Under the pieces are notes generated by a model. It was not told the origin of the DNA, did no database searches, and saw only the letters and a program-made list of their open reading frames with translations. Below are positions 57,876 through 64,000 of a DNA stretch of 64,000 nucleotides, piece by piece; position 1 is the first letter of the stretch; every line of letters starts with the position of its first letter. Source of the DNA: Thermoactinomyces vulgaris (GTDB lineage: Bacteria > Bacillota > Bacilli > Thermoactinomycetales > Thermoactinomycetaceae); contig NZ_REFP01000013.1 of the NCBI RefSeq assembly GCF_003688725.1, positions 38,614-102,613 on the forward strand, written 5' to 3'. The translations under genes and the position numbers were made by a program.

Positions 57876-58955
57876 TTGATGGAACTGATGACCAAGGATG
57901 AAGTCTGCCATCTTTCCCCGGATGGCCATTTGACGGAATCGGGAAAGGAAATCTGGAACCGGTTGAGTGTGGAAAAGAAAAAAGACTTTTACCGGTGGAT
58001 GGTCTTCGTCCGCCATTTTGACCGGCGGTCGGTTTTCTTGCAACGGCAAGGGAGAATCGGAACCTATGCCCCTTTGGAAGGACAGGAAGCGGCGCAGGTC
58101 GGAAGTTCCTTGGCCTTGCAAAAAAAAGATTGGATTTTTCCGAGTTACCGGGAACACGGGGTGGCGATGATTGCCGGAATGCCGTTGTCTCAAATCTTGC
58201 TTTATTGGATGGGCAGGGTCGAAGGATGCAAAGCCCCGGAAGAAATTCGCTTATTGCCTCCTTCCGTGCCGATTGCCACCCATCTTCCGCATGCAGTCGG
58301 AACGGCCTGGGCATCGAAATTGAAAAAAGAGGACAGCATCGCGGTCTGTTACTTTGGGGACGGGGCCACATCCGAAGGGGATTTTCACGAAGCTTGCAAT
58401 TTTGCAGGGGTTTTCAACATCCCGGTGATTTTTTTCTGCCAAAATAACGGCTATGCCATCAGTGTGCCGTTTTCGCGCCAGTCGGCGTCAAAGACGGTGG
58501 CCGAAAAGGCGAAAGCGTATAACTTTCCGGGAATCCGCGTCGATGGAAATGACGTTTTGGCCGTGTATGATGTGATGTCTAAAGCCGTCGCGCGTGCCCG
58601 TGCCGGGGAAGGACCGACCTTGATCGAAGCCGTGACTTACCGCTTCGGTCCGCACACCACGGCCGATGATGCCACGCGTTACCGCCCGCCGGAAGAAGTG
58701 GAAGAATGGGTGAACGAAAAAGATCCTTTGCTGAGATATACCCGCCTGTTGAAAAAGGAAGGGTTGTTGACGGACGAAGAGGAGAAAACGTGGGAAGAAA
58801 CCTGCAAAGAGAAAATGGATCAAGCCATTTCCCGGGCGGAAAAAGAAGAGCCGGTCCCTCCCGGGCATATGTTTGCGCATGTATATGAAACCTTATCCGC
58901 AAATGAAAAGAGACAAAAACTGGAGCTTTTGGAAGAGAGGGATTATCGTCGATGA
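57876..58955 (+). CDS. bkdAA: branched-chain 2-oxoacid dehydrogenase E1 alpha
   Basis: A 359-residue ThDP subunit decarboxylating keto acids from Leu, Val and Ile. ThDP motif [18 protein letters not shown]...NNGYAIS. It resembles PdhA, but the ThDP motif reads GATSEGD, and the neighbouring bcd gene points to branched-chain substrates. TTG at 57876 is nine bases after AAGGAGG; the ATG right after it is equally in frame. Confidence 0.9.
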   Translation: MMELMTKDEVCHLSPDGHLTESGKEIWNRLSVEKKKDFYRWMVFVRHFDRRSVFLQRQGRIGTYAPLEGQEAAQVGSSLALQKKDWIFPSYREHGVAMIAGMPLSQILLYWMGRVEGCKAPEEIRLLPPSVPIATHLPHAVGTAWASKLKKEDSIAVCYFGDGATSEGDFHEACNFAGVFNIPVIFFCQNNGYAISVPFSRQSASKTVAEKAKAYNFPGIRVDGNDVLAVYDVMSKAVARARAGEGPTLIEAVTYRFGPHTTADDATRYRPPEEVEEWVNEKDPLLRYTRLLKKEGLLTDEEEKTWEETCKEKMDQAISRAEKEEPVPPGHMFAHVYETLSANEKRQKLELLEERDYRR

Positions 58956-59929
58956 AACCAAAAACCATGGTGCAAGCCATATGCGATGCGCTGAAGGTGG
59001 CATTGGAGACCGACCCGCGGGTGATTTTGCTAGGGGAAGATATCGGGAAAAACGGAGGGGTTTTCCGAGCGACGGAAGGATTGTGGGAATTGTTCGGAGA
59101 GGAGAGGGTGATGGACACCCCGCTTGCGGAAGCGGGCATCATCGGTTCCTCCATCGGACTGGCTGTAGGCGGGTTTCGTCCGGTGGCGGAAGTGCAATTC
59201 ATGGGTTTTATTTATCCGGCGATGGAACAGCTGGTGACGCATGCCGCGCGCTTGCGGACAAGGACACAAGGAAGGTATCCGGCTTCCATGGTCGTGCGCG
59301 TTCCGTATGGCGGGGGGATCCGGGCGCCCGAATTGCACTCTGATTCCACGGAAAGCTTATTTGTCCACATTCCCGGATTGAAAGTCTTGGCCCCTTCAAC
59401 TCCGAAAGACGCCAAAGGGCTTTTGCTTGCCGCCATTCAAGATCCGGATCCGGTTTTGTTTTTGGAACCGATGCAGTTGTACCGTTCGGTGAAAGAAGAA
59501 GTTCCCGAAGGGTGGTATGAGGTTCCGATCGGCCAAGCGCGGAAAGTGACGGACGGGGAAGATGTCACCCTGATTGCATGGGGAACCATGGTGCCGGTGG
59601 CGAAAAAAGCGGCAGAAGCAGGAAAAAAAGAAGGAATCTCCTGTGATTTGATTGATTTGCGTTCCTTGTCGCCATTGGATGAAGAGACGATTATTCACTC
59701 TGTCAAAAAAACGGGGCGGGTCGTCATTGTCCATGAAGCCCCCCGAACCGCCGGGGTTGGAGCGGAGTTGACGGCACTGATCAATGAACAAGCTTTTCTG
59801 TACCTGGAAGCCCCGGTGACCCGGGTGACCGGTTATGACGTGCCGGTGCCGATGTATGCATTGGAAGATGATTTCCGCCCGGATGTGAAACGGGTGTATC
59901 AAGCGATTCGCCAGGTCGTTTCTTATTGA
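58952..59929 (+). CDS. bkdAB: branched-chain 2-oxoacid dehydrogenase E1 beta
   Basis: A 325-residue partner of Bkd[36 protein letters not shown] and [15 protein letters not shown] parallel PdhB but are clearly distinct in sequence. Translation is coupled to bkdAA through an ATGA overlap. Confidence 0.92.
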   Translation: MKPKTMVQAICDALKVALETDPRVILLGEDIGKNGGVFRATEGLWELFGEERVMDTPLAEAGIIGSSIGLAVGGFRPVAEVQFMGFIYPAMEQLVTHAARLRTRTQGRYPASMVVRVPYGGGIRAPELHSDSTESLFVHIPGLKVLAPSTPKDAKGLLLAAIQDPDPVLFLEPMQLYRSVKEEVPEGWYEVPIGQARKVTDGEDVTLIAWGTMVPVAKKAAEAGKKEGISCDLIDLRSLSPLDEETIIHSVKKTGRVVIVHEAPRTAGVGAELTALINEQAFLYLEAPVTRVTGYDVPVPMYALEDDFRPDVKRVYQAIRQVVSY

Positions 59930-59944
59930 GGGGGGAGAGAAGAA

Positions 59945-61117
59945 GTGGCAGTGAAATTTTGTTTGCCGGATATCGGCGAAGGGGTGACGGAAGCCGAAAT
60001 CATCCGCTGGCTGGTGAAAGAAGGAGAGAAAATCGAAGAAAATCAACCGGTTTTGGAAGTGCAGACCGATAAAGCAGTCGTGGAATTGCCCGCGCCTGCC
60101 GGCGGAAAAATCATGCGGTTGAAATGGACCGAAGGGCAAGTGGTACCCGTTGGGGAAGTTTTGTATGAACTGGAAGAAGACGAAACCGTTGCCCGCCCGG
60201 TGGCCCCGCAGAAGAAAAAGAAAAAAAGAGTTTTGGCAACCCCCTCCACGCGGCGTCTGGCCAGGGAACACGGAGTGGATATCAATGAAATCAAGGGAAC
60301 GGGGGAACATGGGCGGGTCACCAAAGAAGATGTCCTCCGCCATGTGAACCGGAACAAGGAGAGGCCGGTATCCGGTATCCTCCCTCCGAAAGTGGAAGTT
60401 CCCACTCAGGAAGTGGTGGAGGAAGATTTGTCACCGACGCGGCGGGTGATCGGGGACCGGCTGCTTTATTCGGTGACCCGCAAGCCGCATGCGACCCATT
60501 TTGATGAATTGTCGGCAGATGGTTTGGTCCGGTGGTACGAACAACAAAAACAAGCGTCGGCCAATGATCCGTCGTTGCCCAAATTAACTTATATGGCCGT
60601 TTTGGCAAAATTAGTCGCCGTGACATTGAAACACCATCCCCGGTTTAATGCCCATTATGATGAGGAAAATCAGCGCATCCGGCAGTTTTCGTCCATTTCG
60701 CTGGGGATGGCGGTGGATGCCCCGGGAGGACTCGTCGTTCCGGTGATTCAACAGGCCGAGCAAAAAAGCATCGACCAGCTGGCGGAAGAAATCGGAAGAT
60801 TGACCCAACTGGCAAGAGAAGGGAAGCTTTCGCTGGATCAAATGAAGGGAAGCACTTTTACCATCAGCAATGCCGGGGCTTTGGGGGGAGAATGGGCGAC
60901 CCCGATCATCCAGCCCCCGGAGGTGGCCATACTTGCCTTGCACCGGATCGGGGAAAAACCGGTCGTGGAACATAACCAGCTAACCGTCGGATGGCGGATG
61001 AACGTCTCGCTCAGTTTCGATCACCGGGTGTTGGACGGAGCCGATGCCATCCGTTTTACACAAACTTTGGGCGAATATACCCGGGATCCCGGAAAGTTGT
61101 TGCGGGAACTCATTTGA
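59945..61117 (+). CDS. bkdB: branched-chain 2-oxoacid dehydrogenase E2
   Basis: A 390-residue acyltransferase. One lipoyl domain carries K43 ([11 protein letters not shown]); the subunit-binding domain is [19 protein letters not shown] (about 98-130); the catalytic domain ends with [11 protein letters not shown]. The linker is shorter and more basic (KKKKK) than in PdhC. GTG start at 59945 after a G-rich site. No E3 gene follows. Confidence 0.93.
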   Translation: MAVKFCLPDIGEGVTEAEIIRWLVKEGEKIEENQPVLEVQTDKAVVELPAPAGGKIMRLKWTEGQVVPVGEVLYELEEDETVARPVAPQKKKKKRVLATPSTRRLAREHGVDINEIKGTGEHGRVTKEDVLRHVNRNKERPVSGILPPKVEVPTQEVVEEDLSPTRRVIGDRLLYSVTRKPHATHFDELSADGLVRWYEQQKQASANDPSLPKLTYMAVLAKLVAVTLKHHPRFNAHYDEENQRIRQFSSISLGMAVDAPGGLVVPVIQQAEQKSIDQLAEEIGRLTQLAREGKLSLDQMKGSTFTISNAGALGGEWATPIIQPPEVAILALHRIGEKPVVEHNQLTVGWRMNVSLSFDHRVLDGADAIRFTQTLGEYTRDPGKLLRELI

Positions 61118-61136
61118 CAAAACAGGTTTTGATGAT

Positions 61137-61168
61137 GGAAGGCTTACAAAGTAAGTCTTCCTTTTTTG
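61137..61168 (+). terminator. terminator of the bkd operon
   Basis: An 11-bp stem with one wobble (61137-61147 with 61151-61161), three-base loop, then six Ts. Confidence 0.92.
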
Positions 61169-61226
61169 CATAAAATTTCCTGATCCTATCAAACTAAGAA
61201 AAGACCGTGAGACGAGGAGGATTTGT

Positions 61227-62591
61227 ATGGATCAGGTCACCATGGCCCGAATCTTTTTTGGGACTTCTTTGGCTTTTCACATCATCTACGCCACGTTGGG
61301 AATCGGTTTGTCGGCGATGGTTTTTGTAAGCGAATGGCTCTTTTACAAAAGAAAAGATCTTCACTACGCGGTCATGGCTAAGCGGTGGACCAAGTCAGTG
61401 GCACTGCTTTTGGGAGTGGCCATTCCGAGCGGGACCATTGTGGCTGTCCAGCTTTCGCTGTTGTGGCCGGGATTTATGAAAATTGTCGGTCAAGTGATCT
61501 CGGTTCCGTTTCAGATTGAAATCTATGCATTCTTTTTGGAAGCACTCGCCTTATCCATTTATGTTTACGCTGCTGACCGCCTGGCCCCTTTGTGGCGGGT
61601 GATTTCCGTGTTTTTAGTGGCTTTTGGCGCCGCGGCTTCCGGAATTTTGATCACATCGGCAAACACTTGGATGAATACTCCTGCGGGGTTTGACATGAAA
61701 CCGGACGGGACGGTCTACAATGTGGATCCATGGAAAGCTTTTTTTAATCCGAGCTTTGGAAACACCGCTTATCATGTGGTGGTCAGTGCGCTCATGACCG
61801 GAGCATTTGTGATCGTGTCTATGGCCAGTTACCGCTTGTTGAAGGGAAAGGCCACCGAACGCCCCGTTCATCAAAAAGCTTTGTTTTTCTCATTGATTGC
61901 AGCGTTTGCCATGTCGTTTTTGACGGCAGTTTCCGGACACGGATCTGCCCAAAATTTGCATCAATATAATCCGGAAAAACTCGCCGCTTCAGAGGGATTG
62001 TTTGAAACCCGGCGTTATGCCCCACTGATCATCGGCGGTGTGGTGGATCAAGAAAAAAGAGAAGTGAGAAACGGGATTGAAATCCCCTACATGCTCAGCT
62101 TTTTGGCAGGAGACCGGTTTGACACGGAAGTCAAAGGCTTGGAGGAATTTCCGGAGGAAACCTGGCCGCCGGCCTATGTGCACACTTTGTTTAACATCAT
62201 GGTGGGAATCGGTGTCCTCTTGTTGGCTCTTTCCGCTTTGGCCCTTTATTTTTGGTGGAAACAACGGGATGCAAAGGAGAAAAATCTGCCCCGCTGGCTG
62301 TTGTGGTTACTGGTTGCATCCGGGCCCTTATCCATGCTGGGGATCGAATTTGGCTGGATTTTCAGTTGCAGCGGACGTCAGCCCTGGACGATTTACGGGG
62401 TGCAACTAACGGCGGAAGCGGCAACCAAAGCCGGGAACCTCGGTTTCCTGTATGTCCTGTTTGCCGTGGTATACGGGTTGTTGAGTTTGATGTTGGTCAA
62501 AGTGATGATCTCCTATTTCCGGCGTCATCCCCTCGAAGAAGATCTGGAACAAATGAGACAAAAGGGGTATTCCTATGGAGCAAACTATTGA
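61227..62591 (+). CDS. cydA: cytochrome bd oxidase subunit I
   Basis: A 454-residue subunit with about nine membrane segments. Haem ligands are visible: H18 in LAFHII, the His of AYHVV, and the Met of FNIMVG. The acidic pair of the proton path lies in QIEIYAFFLEA, and GRQPW is present. The protein is shorter than the E. coli enzyme, in keeping with a short Q-loop (Bacillus YthA-like type). It reduces O2 with quinol without proton pumping. The site is GACGAGGAGG. Confidence 0.93.
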   Translation: MDQVTMARIFFGTSLAFHIIYATLGIGLSAMVFVSEWLFYKRKDLHYAVMAKRWTKSVALLLGVAIPSGTIVAVQLSLLWPGFMKIVGQVISVPFQIEIYAFFLEALALSIYVYAADRLAPLWRVISVFLVAFGAAASGILITSANTWMNTPAGFDMKPDGTVYNVDPWKAFFNPSFGNTAYHVVVSALMTGAFVIVSMASYRLLKGKATERPVHQKALFFSLIAAFAMSFLTAVSGHGSAQNLHQYNPEKLAASEGLFETRRYAPLIIGGVVDQEKREVRNGIEIPYMLSFLAGDRFDTEVKGLEEFPEETWPPAYVHTLFNIMVGIGVLLLALSALALYFWWKQRDAKEKNLPRWLLWLLVASGPLSMLGIEFGWIFSCSGRQPWTIYGVQLTAEAATKAGNLGFLYVLFAVVYGLLSLMLVKVMISYFRRHPLEEDLEQMRQKGYSYGANY

Positions 62592-63594
62592 ACCGTCGAT
62601 TGCCATTTTGTTGATATGGATGCTTGTCTACGTCTACAGCATGGCCGGATCCATCGATTTTGGAGCCAGCTTTTGGGCGATGATTTACAATCAAAAACGA
62701 TCCAAAGCCGGACAAGTTGCCAACCGGTTTTTGTCTCCCACTTGGGAGGTGACCAATACGATTTTGGTGTTGTTGGTGGTGTCCATGGTGGGCTTTTTCC
62801 CGAAAGCGGCTTATATGCTGGGAACGGTGCTGTTGGTTCCGGTCAGCATCATTTTGTTGCTGATCACCTTGCGCAGTTCTTTTTTGGTGTTGTCTTATTC
62901 GGCCGGGGGGTCAGCCAAAGGACTCCGTATTGTTTCGGGTATGACGGGCTTGTTTGTCCCGGCGCTTTTGATCAGCGCGTTGCCGGTGACGGAAGGCGGC
63001 TTTATCCGGGAAACCGGGGGACAGATCATGATGTTGTTTGATAAGTGGTTAACCAGTCCTTCTGTTTATTTGTACATGTTGTTCGGGCTTGCGTCGGAAT
63101 TGTTTTTGTCTGCTTTGTTTCTCGCGGATTATTCGAGGGAAGCCAATGATACGGAGGCTTATGCGATGTACCGGAAGCAAGCCGTCTGGCTCGGGCCGGT
63201 GGCCATCGCAGCGGCGGTTTTGACGCTCGTTTTTTTGGAACCGGAAGCGGAATGGTTGTTGCATAGGCTTAGCGGACAGTTGAAACTGTTTTTGTTATCC
63301 ATGGTTTGTTTCTTGATCGGGTACCTTTTTTTATGGCGGGGAGGCCGGCGGATCCGGGTGGCGATCATTTTTATATTTTTACAATATGCGTTTGCCACGT
63401 TTGCTTACGGAATTGCCCATCTTCCGTATATTGTCTATCCCTACTTGACGGTCGGAGAAGCATTTACCAACATTAACACCTTCTATTCCCTGCTTAAAAT
63501 CCTTGGTGCGGGGATTGCCCTGCTCTTGCCGGGATTCTTGATTTTTTGGCGTTTTTTCCTGAAGGATAAGCGTTATTTGCAAAAGCAGGAATAG
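62575..63594 (+). CDS. cydB: cytochrome bd oxidase subunit II
   Basis: A 339-residue subunit with about eight to nine membrane segments, partner of CydA. AGSIDFGASFWAMIYN near the N-terminus matches the start of the CydB family. It overlaps cydA by 17 bases with an AAAAGGGG site inside cydA. No cydCD assembly genes are in the window. No terminator follows before the rRNA promoter. Confidence 0.9.
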   Translation: MEQTIEPSIAILLIWMLVYVYSMAGSIDFGASFWAMIYNQKRSKAGQVANRFLSPTWEVTNTILVLLVVSMVGFFPKAAYMLGTVLLVPVSIILLLITLRSSFLVLSYSAGGSAKGLRIVSGMTGLFVPALLISALPVTEGGFIRETGGQIMMLFDKWLTSPSVYLYMLFGLASELFLSALFLADYSREANDTEAYAMYRKQAVWLGPVAIAAAVLTLVFLEPEAEWLLHRLSGQLKLFLLSMVCFLIGYLFLWRGGRRIRVAIIFIFLQYAFATFAYGIAHLPYIVYPYLTVGEAFTNINTFYSLLKILGAGIALLLPGFLIFWRFFLKDKRYLQKQE

Positions 63595-63601
63595 GAAACA
63601 T

Positions 63602-63651
63602 AAAATTTTTTTAAAAAATGTCTTGCGCAATTTGTCGATTTGTGTTAAATT
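63602..63651 (+). promoter_or_regulatory. rRNA-type promoter with A/T-tract upstream element
   Basis: TTGCGC (63623-63628), a 17-base spacer and TAAATT (63646-63651). An A4/T8/A6 tract at 63602-63618 occupies the UP-element position. Start of transcription would be near 63658. Confidence 0.65.
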
Positions 63652-63657
63652 ATTTCT

Positions 63658-63818
63658 TGTCGCCGCGAGGCGATGGAAACAATGAAAAAACGACGCACTT
63701 TGAAAATGAGATATGGAAGAAGCAAGACGAGGTTGAAGAAGCTCGTTTGACGAGAATCTTCACACGTCGCTTGTCAAGTTGCAATCACCGGGAGAAGTAA
63801 TCTCCAAGAGAGCCAGTA
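63658..63818 (+). ncRNA. rRNA leader
   Basis: About 160 bases between the promoter and 23S rRNA. It opens with a CGCC-GCGA-GGCG tetraloop hairpin (63661-63672). A boxA-like ACTTTGAAAAT follows. A hairpin of GAAGA/CTCGT with ACGAG/TCTTC (about 63733-63761) may be part of the RNase III processing stem. It contains no 16S sequence and no tRNA. Confidence 0.55.

Positions 63819-64000
<182 letters not shown>

Overview
The window reads as the chromosome of a low- to mid-GC Gram-positive bacterium of the order Bacillales. The evidence is gene content: SigI/RsgI, CsoR, a YabR-type S1 protein, a bacilliredoxin, UPF0435 (YfkK-type) and DUF309 proteins, YkvI- and YjiH-type membrane proteins, pdhABCD in Bacillus order, a bcd-bkd cluster, strong AGGAGG ribosome sites and many TTG/GTG starts. 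A thermophilic filamentous family such as Thermoactinomycetaceae would fit, but this is only a guess. No insertion sequence, prophage, CRISPR array or transfer island was seen; this is ordinary, dense core chromosome.

Layout. 1-8.7 kb: the 3' end of an SDR gene, a class A penicillin-binding protein, two membrane proteins (YkvI-like and a degenerate PlsY-like), a DUF2797 protein, an SDH-type Clp-fold protease, CsoR and a hydrolase. 8.8-12.5 kb: a cobalamin riboswitch in front of btuF-btuC-btuD and an adenosyltransferase, a complete B12 uptake and activation operon. 12.5-22 kb: ArsC-like protein, thioredoxin-like protein, gcvH, udk, pckA, a YabR-type S1 protein, a radical SAM/methyltransferase pair (ytqA-ytqB type, tRNA wobble-uridine modification), a HAD phosphatase and a CNNM/CorC-type protein. 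22.5-27.6 kb: pdhABCD. 27.7-30.6 kb: small housekeeping and unknown genes, including a HesB-like protein with altered cysteines. 30.6-34.5 kb: hutU-hutI-hutG without hutH. 34.7-37.8 kb: tpx, thpR and thiC with a TPP riboswitch. 38-39.9 kb: an orphan ABC ATPase with degenerate motifs, an S1-domain protein and a small gene that looks frameshifted at its start. 40-43.8 kb: aconitase divergent from an IclR-family regulator, with one matching palindrome just downstream of each promoter. 44-47.7 kb: a DeoR-type regulator, queECDF (complete route to preQ1) and a bacilliredoxin. 47.8-55.7 kb: an unknown membrane protein, an esterase, a YjiH-type protein, an acyl-CoA synthetase, sigI-rsgI and an AbrB-type regulator. 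55.8-61.2 kb: enoyl-CoA hydratase, leucine dehydrogenase and bkdAA-AB-B behind a good cre site. 61.2-64 kb: cydAB, then an rRNA-type promoter and the 5' end of 23S rRNA with no 16S gene before it.

How the parts work together. The window is rich in central carbon and amino-acid catabolism: pyruvate dehydrogenase, aconitase, PEP carboxykinase, branched-chain keto-acid dehydrogenase, histidine breakdown and acyl-CoA activation. The branched-chain cluster has no E3 gene, so it may share pdhD. Likely control points are two metabolite riboswitches (B12, TPP), candidate CcpA sites at bkd and hut, and an IclR regulator at acnA.

I found no clearly new multi-gene system. The observations most worth checking are the paired IclR-type operators, the 23S rRNA gene with its own promoter, the frameshifted gene after the S1 protein, and several proteins that keep a family fold but lack family catalytic residues.
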